Assembly (NCBI GenBank): GCA_049487715.1
Contig: CP150557.1
Coordinates: forward strand, 62,001-126,000
From: Pycnococcus provasolii
Lineage: Eukaryota > Chlorophyta > Pseudoscourfieldiophyceae > Pseudoscourfieldiales
Reading direction: 5' to 3'
Length of the DNA stretch: 64,000 nucleotides
The notes beneath the pieces were generated by a model. The model was not told where the DNA came from. It saw only the letters and a program-made list of their open reading frames with translations, and ran no database searches. Below are positions 9,502 to 18,047 of this stretch, one piece after another. Numbering within the stretch: position 1 is the stretch's first letter; each line of letters starts with the position of its first letter. A program made the position numbers and the translations under genes.

Positions 9502-9552
9502 CGTAAGATTAATTCAAAATAGTTTTGTTTCAATACGCGTGCGTGCGCCTCG

Positions 9553-11067
9553 TCAGTGGCCCCTCTTTTGCCTCCACTTCACGACGGGTATGTTCGTCGG
9601 ATTGCTGCCTGGCACGTACGTCGTCGTGTCCGTCCCGTTCGCGGGAACGTACGACGCGCGTTGCCAGTTGTAGCTAGCACGTGCACGTGCCTCGCGTACT
9701 CTCTGGCGCTCCGGGTCCTTGAGCGCGTCCAAGAACGCCTGTGATCTCTCGTCCTCGCTCTCGAACGTGTGGTTGGATGTGAGTATCGACATCGAGCGCT
9801 GCTTGCCAGCCTCCTCGTAGTTCCACCTCTGCGGCGACCACCGGCCAACCGTCGCCACCGCGTCGCGCTTCATGCCCTCCACCATCTGGCCAGGAACCAG
9901 GATGACGGAGTTGTCCTCGCCATTCGCGCGTACCTTGTCGCGATTGCGGTAGACGGGTATGTTCGCGTACTCGTCGACGTCGAGCAGGCGGAAGCGAAGC
10001 ACGGGACTGCCTCCCTCGCCGAACGTGTACGCGATCACAGCCCACTGGAAGAGCATCTGCTCCCACTCGCCAGGCTTCTTCGTGATGCTGAACAGCATGC
10101 CGTCGATGAGCGCCTGCGTCGCCTGGCTGGCGCGGAAGAAGAACAGCTCGGTGGACATGCACACCTTGACGGGCGCGACGAACGCAACCTCCTGCCCAGC
10201 CGCGTACGTCTTGCACTCGCGCTGCAGGCTGAACCAGTCTCGCTGTCCCGCGTTCGCCTGCACGTCGCTGAGTCCCTGGAAGTCGAACGTGCGATCCCAC
10301 CGGCGGAACGGGTCGCGGATGGCTGCTGCGTTGTAGTGAAGGTACAGGCCGTGGAAGCCGCTCTTGACAGCCATGCTCGCGTAGATCCACTTCAGGATGG
10401 CATGCTTGCCGCCAATGGGCTTAGGTCCGACAGCCTCGAGCACAGGGCCGTACGCTTCGTCTGACATCTTGTCCACGTAGCACGGTATGTCCGCGGTTCG
10501 TATCAGCTCGCACGTCTTGTCGTTGATTCCAACAAGTAGTATGTTGTGAGCTCGTCCGACGCGCTGGAAGTTGTACATGAAGTTGCGCAGCCACTCGAGT
10601 ATGACAGAGCCTTGTCTGAAGTTGTCGGGCATCTCGACGATGGTGTAGATGAACTCCTTCTGAGGCGTGGCGACGTGGCTTTCCAGGATGTCACCGAACG
10701 ACGCGGTGGTGATGTCCTCTCCCAAGTGCAGCTGTGCGCCCGATCGAAACTTCGACACTTGAGGAGCCGAGTCGAGTCCGTCGTCACCGGCCATGCCCCG
10801 ATCGGCGGGCGACACGGCGGCGTCACCGCCAGCCGGCACAGGCGCGGCGCCTGTGCTTCGCGCGGGTGCTGTTGGCGCCGCCGCTGCGGGGTCTGTCGCC
10901 TTGATTTCTGTTTTCAGGAAGTCTTCTGACGCGAGCGCGGGTGCTCGCACGTGCGTGACTTTGTGTCGGCCGGCGTACACCAGGTTCGCATGATTGCATA
11001 AGAGCACGCAAAGCACGCAAAGGAGCGATCGCCTTTCAGCACGCAAGGAAGACACCCGAGACGCCAT
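9553..11067 (-). CDS. Nucleotide-diphospho-sugar transferase-like protein (GT77-type), altered DxD
   Basis: About 504 residues from the Met at 11067. This start gives a clean signal peptide (LLCVLCVLLCNHANLVYAG); the frame is open to 11256. The luminal part has the layout of the plant RRA/XEG113-type nucleotide-diphospho-sugar transferase family: NILLVGINDKTCELIRTADI, then GGKHAILKWIYASMAVKSG, GLYLHYNAAAIRDPFRRW, STELFFFRASQATQALID and RFRLLDVDEYANIPVYRN. In active relatives the segment before RDPF carries the metal-binding D-x-D; here it reads YLHYNAAAIRDPF. The protein may therefore be a non-catalytic relative or use another metal ligand. The Golgi or ER lumen is the expected site. A TTAGGG-type repeat lies about 130 bp upstream. 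Confidence 0.75.
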   Translation of the reverse strand: MASRVSSLRAERRSLLCVLCVLLCNHANLVYAGRHKVTHVRAPALASEDFLKTEIKATDPAAAAPTAPARSTGAAPVPAGGDAAVSPADRGMAGDDGLDSAPQVSKFRSGAQLHLGEDITTASFGDILESHVATPQKEFIYTIVEMPDNFRQGSVILEWLRNFMYNFQRVGRAHNILLVGINDKTCELIRTADIPCYVDKMSDEAYGPVLEAVGPKPIGGKHAILKWIYASMAVKSGFHGLYLHYNAAAIRDPFRRWDRTFDFQGLSDVQANAGQRDWFSLQRECKTYAAGQEVAFVAPVKVCMSTELFFFRASQATQALIDGMLFSITKKPGEWEQMLFQWAVIAYTFGEGGSPVLRFRLLDVDEYANIPVYRNRDKVRANGEDNSVILVPGQMVEGMKRDAVATVGRWSPQRWNYEEAGKQRSMSILTSNHTFESEDERSQAFLDALKDPERQRVREARARASYNWQRASYVPANGTDTTTYVPGSNPTNIPVVKWRQKRGH

Positions 11068-11194
11068 CTTTGAGATAAAAGAGGATGAGGCACGAGAACG
11101 AGACGCCATCACGAGCATGATTGAGCCAACAGGTGCGAAGGATCGCACCTGAAGGTGATGATGATGGTGGCCAGCGTTGATAGGTTGATGGCCA

Positions 11195-11214
11195 CTAACC
11201 CTAACCCTAACCCT
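11195..11214 (-). repeat. Interstitial telomere-type repeat
   Basis: Three CTAACC/CCTAA units in tandem (TTAGGG on the minus strand), upstream of the glycosyltransferase-like gene. Similar short tracts occur at 17529-17623 and 31275-31289, always in non-coding DNA next to a gene 5' end. Confidence 0.7.
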
Positions 11215-11367
11215 TAATGCAACGCGCAGGTAAAATAAGGCCCTCCAAAGACGCACGAGGAACCTGCACGAGGAGGAGGAGGAGGTGAGATGACCACCTA
11301 CCTTCTTGATGGTGAATTTGTGATGTAAGAGGCTTCCATGTAAAATACAATTACCGGATTACCGGGT

Positions 11368-11417
11368 GGTAAAGTACAGTACTGTACCTGTACAGTACAG
11401 TACTGTAAAACTTTACC
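11368..11417. repeat. Near-perfect inverted repeat made of GTACAGTAC words
   Basis: The left arm 11368-11387 (GGTAAAGT then ACAGTACTGTAC) pairs with the right arm 11395-11417 apart from three extra bases in the right arm. The spacer is 7 bases. Each arm also contains the self-complementary core ACAGTACTGT. It could fold as a hairpin or act as a multi-site operator between two divergent genes. Confidence 0.7.
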
Positions 11418-11836
11418 GTGGTACAGTAGTGGCAACTCTGTAAACTGTTTCTACCTACCACTATACGGATGGTGGTGGTTGGCGTTGGGGCCCACCCACA
11501 ATACTGTAATGGGTTTCCTCCGGATGCGAACGATCAAGGATGGGAAAGGAACAGCCGTCGACCAAACTCCCCCTTTGTTATTTAGGGTGGTATGCGACAA
11601 TTCCCGGTTAACCCTCCCCTGACAAGTGACAATATATTCTGCATGACTACATATTCTCCCTTCGAGGCTTCGCCCTATTCTCTGACCGGTTTTCCCGTCT
11701 TCCCTTCCCCTACCCGGTAGCTAGGGTACTCAAGACGGTTTCGGTTTTCCCTTTTTGTTGGACCCCGGCTGCAACGCAACACCCAACACGCGCTCGCTTC
11801 GTCCCCCTCCTGCCATCACTTTGCATCAGCAGCAGG

Positions 11837-13366
11837 ATGACGCCGTCAATGTCAACGTCCATGCCGTTCATGCCTCCTCATGTGTGGCCGTCCCTGTCGT
11901 GGCCGTCGTGGCGTTCCCTCTTGACCTTGACAGGTTCCATGGCCTTCCCTCTTAGTAGGCTTATCACTCGGACTGGCGCGGGAAGGAATCAGAACGACGA
12001 CGACGTGGCCGTGGCGACTGCGCCGCGCCCTCTTGCACAAGGGCTCAAGGGAACACCCGCTGCCGAGTCATCGAAGGCGCCCATATGCCCGCTCTGCAAC
12101 GAGCGCGACTGCGAAATGTACCCTGGCAACCGAGGGACACACCGAAAACAGTGCAAGCGGTGTCGCACTAGCAGGGACAAGCTAGTGCGACACCGCTTGC
12201 ACGCAGCGGCAGCCGCAGCCGCAGCCGCACAGGCAATCGTCGCACACACGCTCGGAGGAGGAAACGGACAGGCGGGAGCAGGCGCGGCGGACCCCACGCC
12301 CGGAGGATCGCTCGGCGTGATGCATGGCACACCGGCGACGGGTGCGGGTGGCGGTGGAACGCCTGGCGCGCGCGGGACGCCCGCGACAGCTGGTGCCGGC
12401 GCGCGTGCGTACTCGCCTCACGCGACAACCGCGCACGGCGCCGGCATGCACTTCGGACGCGGCATCGGCAGCCCTCACGGCATCGAGAGCGGCGACGAGG
12501 TGTCGGTCTCGCTGGTTGGCGGCAGCGCGCCGTCCGTGAATGTGGAGCTTTCGAAGCTGATTTTGCGCGAGGCGCTCTTGGAGCAGAGAGCTAAGAAACG
12601 GGAAACAGAATCCTCCCTGACGGTGCGAAACCGTCGACATACGCGAAGCATCCCGTGGCGCCGCCCGACAGCGGATGGGTGCGGGTGGGAGCTGCTTGTC
12701 GAGTGGGCGACGCCAACCTTCGAGGCGACGTGGCAGCCGCGCCGTAACCTGCCCACGGTGAAACTCGACGACGTGCCTATCCTGCCCGCGGACATCGACG
12801 GCCTCTGCTGCGCCTGTTGCGACTTGCCCCACGACACGCACCCGATTTACGGCGAGCTCATTCTCTGCGACGGCACTTGCGATCGCGGCTGGCACACGCG
12901 CTGCCTGTCGCCCCCGCTTTCGTGCGTCCCCCCCGGCGAGTGGCTGTGCACGGAATGCAAGTCCAATGTGCACTCGAATTTACCTGCTCCTCCGCCGCCT
13001 GCGAACGGTTCGGGCGACGCGTCAGAGGGTGGCAGCGGCGCACCCGGCGCGGGATCGAAGCGGCCTCGCGGCGCAGTGGAGGAGGAGCGTACGGAGGTGG
13101 GAATTACGCCGAAGCCATCTCCACGCACGCCGCGGAATGCATGGCGCACGAGTGGACCTGGCGAGGCGACACCGCCGGCGTCGGCGGCAGCAAAAGCAGG
13201 CGATGCTACAGCACAGGAAGCTCCGCCAGCTGACGAAAAGACTCCTGCGGCGACAGCGCCGGGCGTGACGGATGCGGCGATGACGGACGAGGAGTTTGCC
13301 TTGCGTCTCCATCAAATGCTGAACGCCGTGCCAACGCGCGAACGGAAAACCCGTCGACTCCAATAG
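11837..13366 (+). CDS. Chromo-like and PHD-finger chromatin reader
   Basis: Up to 509 residues; a Met at 11939 is an alternative start. An N-terminal Cys cluster (CPLCNERDC, then H and CKRC) may bind zinc. Poly-Ala and Gly-rich linkers follow. Near residue 275 a chromodomain-like segment is visible: ELLVEWATPTFEATWQPRRN followed by L. It is directly followed by a canonical PHD finger, starting CCACCDLPHDTHP, continuing LILCDGTCDRGWHTRCL and ending GEWLCTEC, with the Cys4-His-Cys3 pattern intact. The C-terminal 140 residues are Pro/Ala-rich and probably disordered. A nuclear reader of histone-tail marks is the likely role. The codons for the basic part of the first Cys cluster form a perfect DNA inverted repeat (12151-12202). 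Confidence 0.8.
   Translation: MTPSMSTSMPFMPPHVWPSLSWPSWRSLLTLTGSMAFPLSRLITRTGAGRNQNDDDVAVATAPRPLAQGLKGTPAAESSKAPICPLCNERDCEMYPGNRGTHRKQCKRCRTSRDKLVRHRLHAAAAAAAAAQAIVAHTLGGGNGQAGAGAADPTPGGSLGVMHGTPATGAGGGGTPGARGTPATAGAGARAYSPHATTAHGAGMHFGRGIGSPHGIESGDEVSVSLVGGSAPSVNVELSKLILREALLEQRAKKRETESSLTVRNRRHTRSIPWRRPTADGCGWELLVEWATPTFEATWQPRRNLPTVKLDDVPILPADIDGLCCACCDLPHDTHPIYGELILCDGTCDRGWHTRCLSPPLSCVPPGEWLCTECKSNVHSNLPAPPPPANGSGDASEGGSGAPGAGSKRPRGAVEEERTEVGITPKPSPRTPRNAWRTSGPGEATPPASAAAKAGDATAQEAPPADEKTPAATAPGVTDAAMTDEEFALRLHQMLNAVPTRERKTRRLQ
12151..12202. repeat. Perfect 22-bp inverted repeat with 8-base loop inside the PHD gene
   Basis: Left arm 12151-12172 (GTGCAAGCGGTGTCGCACTA then GC), loop 12173-12180 (AGGGACAA), right arm 12181-12202, an exact reverse complement of the left. 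It lies in frame and encodes the QCKRC...RHRLHA stretch. The RNA could form a 22-bp stem without mismatch. Confidence 0.9.
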
Positions 13367-13399
13367 CTACCCGTAGCATACTACATACCAACATAATTA

Positions 13400-13445
13400 C
13401 GTAAGGTTGCTCATTCAGTAATGGAATTGAGTTCACTTCGTTCCT
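13400..13445 (+). promoter_or_regulatory. Shared 3'-UTR element, copy A
   Basis: About 33 bp after the PHD-gene stop. It contains ACGTAAG, TGCTCATTCAGTAA and GAGTTCACTTCGT in the same order and orientation relative to the gene as at 6565-6650, with roughly 9-10 differences over 45 bases by eye. Confidence 0.55.
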
Positions 13446-13756
13446 TTAAAGGTCGTCTAGTTAGACCATTCCCTGGCGTGAGGCGCATCGCGTTTGTTCA
13501 TCAACACGATCACTCAAGAGGCAGCCATGTCGCCGCGAACACAAGTCGTAGGAAGTAAGAGCGATATGTACCGCGTTTTTTTCTTTGTACCGCCAGGGAT
13601 CGGTGCCAGGGGCCTTAAATATCACCCTCAGATCACAACCAACTTGGATTTTGGGCAGCTTAATAGGTGCTTTCCTTGAAAAGACGGATTATGGGGTAAA
13701 ATAAGTGTTTGGCAAATGTTTGGGCAGTCTTATTATTGGTAGTACTATTATTCGAT
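13446..13756. other. Convergent intergenic region
   Basis: This lies between the PHD gene (plus) and the S1 protease gene (minus). I see only short, compositionally poor open frames and no gene, RNA or repeat that I can support. Confidence 0.4.
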
Positions 13757-16012
13757 TTAGAGCCATACGGCCGCGAGCCATGTATACGTCGCAGATGCGT
13801 ATAAGGCAACTCGTACGAGTCCTACCGACTCTTTCGTAAGGGAATGGGCGAGGGACGACGATGCAAGTGTGGTTGTTGTAGTTGCCGCTGGGTTAGATGG
13901 GGAAGCCGACGGCGATGGGATTGTGCTTAGCGTCGTCGTCGTCGTGCTTGACGACGCAACAGAAAAGGTACTAGTCGTAGTTGTTGTCGCGGCCGTCGTC
14001 GTCAGCGGCGGCGGCGCAGCACCACCCATATCCTCCGGCTTCGGCGCTTGCTCAGTAGATACCGTAGGTTCCTTCACAGATGTGAAACCAGTAAGGCCAG
14101 TCGCCTTAAGATTCGCCTCAAACGAGCCATCATTGGCAGCCTCAGTCAACTTCTCGCTAACCTCCGTCGCCTCCGTCGTATCCTTCACAGATACCTTGAA
14201 GGACACCTTTAGATCGGCAGTCGCCGTAAGAGAACGACGACGCTTCGACGACGACGCGGCACTAACTTCATCAACCTTCACATCCGTGATGTCCTCCACG
14301 CTGACTTCCATCGTGCGTGCCATCGCGATGGAAAACTTAACCGAGTCAAACTGGTCCTTCGACATGCCTGTCAATGTCACTGACGCGTCGATCGGCGTCA
14401 GCTCCACGTCGTCGCCACCACTTTGCGGAATCGGCGCACCGGTGGCGCAGGCATTGAGCACAGATAGCATTGCGTCAGTGTCACCTTGACTCATCAACGA
14501 ATCGCCTCGCGAGGATTTGAAGTCGAGATTCGACTGCACTAAAAGCGACGTGCACTCCTTCGTGACACCGCCATTCGCGAGTCCTTCGCACGATGGATCC
14601 GCCTTCGACCTCTGCAGAACCTCGCCATACGCTACTAGCTTTAGCACGCAGATCGTCCCTTCGGAATCTTTGATTTCGCACGCCTGGCTGAAAGCCATGC
14701 AAATCTGGCTCGAGGTTGCGGGAAACTGTGTCGTGGCAGCCGCCGTTGTGGGCGTCGTCGTGGGAGGATCTGTGGTTGGTATCGCCACGGGTGGTTCCGT
14801 TGTCCTTGTTGGTGCCTCAGTCGTCGTCGTTGTCGGCGGCTGCGTGGTCGGTGGCGATGGCGAATTCGGCGGGAGCGTTGTCGTCGTCGTCGTTGTTGTT
14901 GTTGTTGTCGTTGTCGTTGTTGTCGTCGTCGTTGTTGTCAGCGGTGGCGGTGGCGGCAGGCTTGGCGCAAGTGTCGTGGTGGTGGTCGAGGTGGTGGTGG
15001 TTAGGCAAGGCACGCCAGTCCAGCGCATGGCGGCGTCACACATCCACTCGCGCTGCGGCTCGACGCCGCTGCATGTGTGCCGCTTGAGCTCAAAGATGTC
15101 GCGCGGGGGACCCCCTGAATTCACGCCGATCACCTGCTCCCCGCCGTTTGATAGGCACGGACCGCCCGAGTCGCCGCTGCGGATGCCGAAGTCCACGCCC
15201 ACGTTGTTGAACACGGGGTACACGAACAGCTGGTAGTTCGTGCCCACCTTCACTTCCTCGAGCTTCAGTGACGCTGAGCGCAGCTTTCCGCGCCCGCGAC
15301 TCATCTGCATGCCGTCGATGACAAGCGGGCTGACGTCGCCTGGGACGGTGACTGCACCACCACCCGTTGGTGCGCCCGCCGTCGCGCAGTGCGGGCTCTT
15401 GCCTTGGTCGTCGCCTTGCGGCTCGCCCGAGTGGGTGCACGCGTCGTCGCCAAATCCGGCGAGCGTGTGCATGTCGCCGGCTGCCGGCGCAGCACCCCCA
15501 AATCGCACTGGTATTTCGCGCACCGCGTCTTGCATGCCCGGCTCCACCGCGACTTTCATGAGCGCGACGTCCACCGACGTCTCCGTCTGGCCGGTGAAGA
15601 TGTGCTGCACGTCAACAGCCTTCGCTACGACGTCGTAGCCGAGTAGGTCGAGTCCTGTGGAGCCTCCGAAACGCGGTCGGATGAGTTCCATTCCTGCGAC
15701 GGAGCCTTCTGCGCCTGGACCTTCGAAGCAGTGGCCTGCGGTCAGCACGAGCGAAGTCGCCGCATCCCCGCCGAGGTCAACGAATGTTCCGGAGCACGCC
15801 ATGCGCACGCCTGGCTGTCCCTTGTAGATGATGCTTTGCGAGAGCGAGACGGTGGCGTTGTACAGGAGCGTATTGGTCGGCACTTGCGTTCCTTGGAAGA
15901 CGGCTTCCACCACCACCGCAGCTGACGACAACACCGCTATAATTGCGGCGAGGAGGTGTGGCATGACGTGCGGCGGATGGTGCGGTGCAAGTTGCGGCCG
16001 GTTAGTGGCCAT
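13757..16012 (-). CDS. Secreted or surface S1-family serine protease with Thr-rich stalk
   Basis: About 751 residues from the Met at 16012. Alternatives are Met at 16021 and 15964; the last puts MPHLLAAIIAVLSSAAVVVE at the very N-terminus as a signal peptide. The trypsin-fold catalytic triad is complete: His in VLTAGHCFEG, Asp in TSVDVALMKV, Ser in RSGDSGGPCL. A Thr/Pro-rich mucin-like stalk follows (long poly-Thr runs around codons at 14740-15000). Next is a domain of about 110 residues starting VTLTGMSKDQFDSVKFSIAM with an RRR motif, a type common in proteins of marine algae. A second Thr-rich linker ends in a hydrophobic C-terminus (VALYASATYTWLAAVWL), suggesting a membrane or GPI anchor. 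It is divergent from a potato-inhibitor-I gene about 270 bp away. Confidence 0.85.
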   Translation of the reverse strand: MATNRPQLAPHHPPHVMPHLLAAIIAVLSSAAVVVEAVFQGTQVPTNTLLYNATVSLSQSIIYKGQPGVRMACSGTFVDLGGDAATSLVLTAGHCFEGPGAEGSVAGMELIRPRFGGSTGLDLLGYDVVAKAVDVQHIFTGQTETSVDVALMKVAVEPGMQDAVREIPVRFGGAAPAAGDMHTLAGFGDDACTHSGEPQGDDQGKSPHCATAGAPTGGGAVTVPGDVSPLVIDGMQMSRGRGKLRSASLKLEEVKVGTNYQLFVYPVFNNVGVDFGIRSGDSGGPCLSNGGEQVIGVNSGGPPRDIFELKRHTCSGVEPQREWMCDAAMRWTGVPCLTTTTSTTTTTLAPSLPPPPPLTTTTTTTTTTTTTTTTTTTTTLPPNSPSPPTTQPPTTTTTEAPTRTTEPPVAIPTTDPPTTTPTTAAATTQFPATSSQICMAFSQACEIKDSEGTICVLKLVAYGEVLQRSKADPSCEGLANGGVTKECTSLLVQSNLDFKSSRGDSLMSQGDTDAMLSVLNACATGAPIPQSGGDDVELTPIDASVTLTGMSKDQFDSVKFSIAMARTMEVSVEDITDVKVDEVSAASSSKRRRSLTATADLKVSFKVSVKDTTEATEVSEKLTEAANDGSFEANLKATGLTGFTSVKEPTVSTEQAPKPEDMGGAAPPPLTTTAATTTTTSTFSVASSSTTTTTLSTIPSPSASPSNPAATTTTTLASSSLAHSLTKESVGLVRVALYASATYTWLAAVWL

Positions 16013-16281
16013 TCTCCTCATCTTCAACTGTTCTTTCCACGAGCTGTGAGACGTGTGCGCCGGAAAAGGGCGAGATTTGGCGTTCCACCTCTCAGAGCGA
16101 AAACGCGAAAACATCTACAACAAGGATGCATCATGGCTGGTCGATGGGTTCTTGCACTCTTGCTCTCTCTTGCACGCACACGGATGTATTCTCGCGTTGT
16201 AGGAGTGGTAAATTTATGGAATGCGTCCTCGGTGGCATTGCTCGGCTCCTTCCCAACACGCACTTGATCGTCTCGGCCGGC

Positions 16282-16806
16282 ATGGGACGCCTGACAATCA
16301 TGCTGCGCTCGCGCACCCTCGCGGCGCTCGTGCTCGTGTGCATACTGGCCTTGTCGCAAGACGGGCTCGTGCAACCGGCGTCGGCGGTCGTAGTTGGCCT
16401 ATCGCAAGATAATAAGGATGGCGCGATTGACGTACGCATCAACCACGAGGAAGGGTCCGGCTCGCCGTACCAAGTCACGCACGTACAAGCGGATGCCGAA
16501 GGAACGAAGCGAGAATGGGTGCGTGCATGGAGTTGCCGCGCTTCTTCTTCATGGCCTTGAAGACGTCGTGCTCACCTACACCTCCAAACACACACACACA
16601 CACATAAAACACACACACACAAGCCTGAGCTTTTGGGAATAGATGTCGAAACAGCTGTAAGTGCCATCCGAACCGAACGTCCTGACCTGAATGTTCAGGT
16701 GCTTGACCAGGATGCGATGTATACGCAAGACTATGTCACGGAACGCGTTCGTATCTTCGAGGATGCGGAGTCTAGGACAGTTGCGCGCGTGCCACGCATT
16801 GGCTGA
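16282..16806 (+). CDS. Secreted potato inhibitor I-family serine protease inhibitor (two exons)
   Basis: Exon 1 is 16282-16518, the intron 16519-16623 (GTGCGTGC...CACAAG, 105 bp with a CA repeat), exon 2 16624-16806, giving 139 residues. Exon 1 encodes a signal peptide (LAALVLVCILALSQDGLVQP) and a short acidic linker ending in Trp. Exon 2 supplies the inhibitor fold: PELLGIDVETAVSAIRTE, then DLNVQVLDQDAM, YTQDYVTERVRIFED and the family-typical end VARVPRIG. Splicing restores the W-P-E-L start of the potato inhibitor I/CI-2/eglin family exactly. By eye alignment to CI-2 the reactive-site residue P1 is Gln (T-Q-D-Y), which is unusual. There are no cysteines in the inhibitor domain, as in CI-2. 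The frame is open upstream to 16126, so a longer N-terminus is possible. Likely acts outside the cell or in the secretory pathway. Confidence 0.8.
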
Positions 16807-16856
16807 CCAACTCCTGAGTTTGTGTGATGTTTTTTACAAATGCAAAAAGTTCTTTC

Positions 16857-17192
16857 CTAGAAACCTAAATAGTCCGACATTGTCGGTGGTGGCGGCGTGC
16901 GTCCGTAGTGCTGCCGTCTAAGAAGCTTGTTGTGTATTTGCTTCGCCTCCTCTAAAGACGCAGGCATGCCGTTCGCGGCGCGGTTTCCCTTCCCAAGCGC
17001 TTGAACATCTTCTGAGATTTCGACCAGTTGTCCTTCACGCAGCACGTACTTCCCCGTAACGACACGCCCCCCTTCCCCTGAGTGATTATCCTTAAGAATA
17101 TCCCTATCCCCAGGTCGACGCGGCGTGACTGTTCTTAGAAACGACGCACGCACCTGCAGGTCACGAATCAAGAGGTGCATATTGAGGTTCAT
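16857..17192 (-). CDS. Small basic protein of unknown function (may have a 5' exon)
   Basis: 111 residues from the Met at 17192 (MNLNMHLLIRDLQ). The rest is charged, with KYVLREGQLVEISEDVQALG and EEAKQIHNKLLRRQHYG, ending MSDYLGF. The frame is open upstream through a Ser tract without an ATG, which suggests an upstream exon. A good candidate is the ATG at 17391 (MAVSTKQLFADLVRTYRLTW), whose RTYR context faintly recalls LYR-motif mitochondrial assembly factors. The junction between the two is not clear. Convergent with the inhibitor gene, 50 bp apart. Confidence 0.4.
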   Translation of the reverse strand: MNLNMHLLIRDLQVRASFLRTVTPRRPGDRDILKDNHSGEGGRVVTGKYVLREGQLVEISEDVQALGKGNRAANGMPASLEEAKQIHNKLLRRQHYGRTPPPPTMSDYLGF

Positions 17193-17392
17193 GGAATCAT
17201 CCGAAGGAGAGGATGACGACACGGACGACGACGACGAAGAACCAGAACCCACGGTACGAGTCCACAAGAGACTTCAAATCGGAACGGTAGGATGATCGAA
17301 CATCTTCACACCTATGGCGACCCGCGAGACGCCATGTCAACCTGTAAGTGCGTACGAGATCCGCAAACAGCTGCTTCGTAGAGACCGCCATG

Positions 17393-18047
17393 GCTCTGGA
17401 GCGAAACGCACAACGAGGAGGGATGACGATGTCGCAAACAGACACAACAGGGTTGGTTTAACAGGGCAGAACAAACACCCCCCTTTGATAGACGAAAAAC
17501 TACCGGGTACGGGGAAGGAAACACGGATAACCCCTAGCTAGATGTAACCCTAGCTAGATGTAACCCTAGATGTAACCCTAGATGTAACCCTAACCCTAGA
17601 TGTAACCCTAACCCTAACCCTAATCGAAGCATACCCTTCTACCCTAATTCACTCCATACAGTAGACTACAGTATTGTTGCCACCTATTGTTGCCCAATTG
17701 TTGGGGCACCCGATTGGAATTGTCGCCTTCCATAGTCTAGGAGGATTCCTTCCATCTTTGATCCATCCTGTTTCTTGCTTGTTGTTGGTTTTTCACGAGA
17801 AATGGAAAACTCGTTCTTGGTTTGTTTCCTCCTGCAAGGGATTGGTAACATAGTCCTATTGGTTCGCAACCTCCTGTCGTGCTCGTCGAAAAGATCCCCC
17901 CCCAGGGGGGCCTCATTGGAAGGAAATCCAGTCCTGAAGGAGGGAATTCCCCGGGGTCCCGTTCGGGTGGTCCCTTAAGGTGTTCAGAAAGAATTCACCG
18001 TTAACCTTCTTCTTCTCCTTCTTCTTCCAGGGGATTGCTTTGTCACA
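17393..18047. other. Intergenic region with telomere-like patch and UTR intron acceptor
   Basis: It contains the telomere-type array at 17529-17623. A strong pyrimidine tract ends in CCAG at about 18030, just before the ATG at 18048, and is a likely 3' splice site of a leader intron. A CCCCCCCAGGGGGG-like inverted run lies near 17897-17910. No further gene is supported. Confidence 0.4.
17529..17623 (-). repeat. Degenerate telomere-type repeat array
   Basis: It alternates TAACCCTAGATG and TAACCCTAACCC units, about eight TAACCCTA cores in 95 bp, becoming pure CCCTAA at its right end. Either a decayed interstitial telomere tract or a regulatory telo-box cluster. Confidence 0.75.

Larger units (their letters stand above)
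11068..11836. other. Divergent intergenic region with telomere-like repeat and GTACAGTAC hairpin
   Basis: This lies between the glycosyltransferase-like gene (minus) and the PHD gene (plus). It contains a telomere-type repeat at 11195-11214, GGA-repeats near 11272-11285, and a strong inverted repeat of GTACAGTACTGTAC words at 11368-11417. No coding frame is convincing. It presumably holds both promoters. Confidence 0.45.

Noticed and set aside
14880-15000. Poly-Val plus-strand frame opposite the protease stalk
   Set aside because: It is the complement of the ACC/ACG/ACA Thr codons of the S1 protease stalk.
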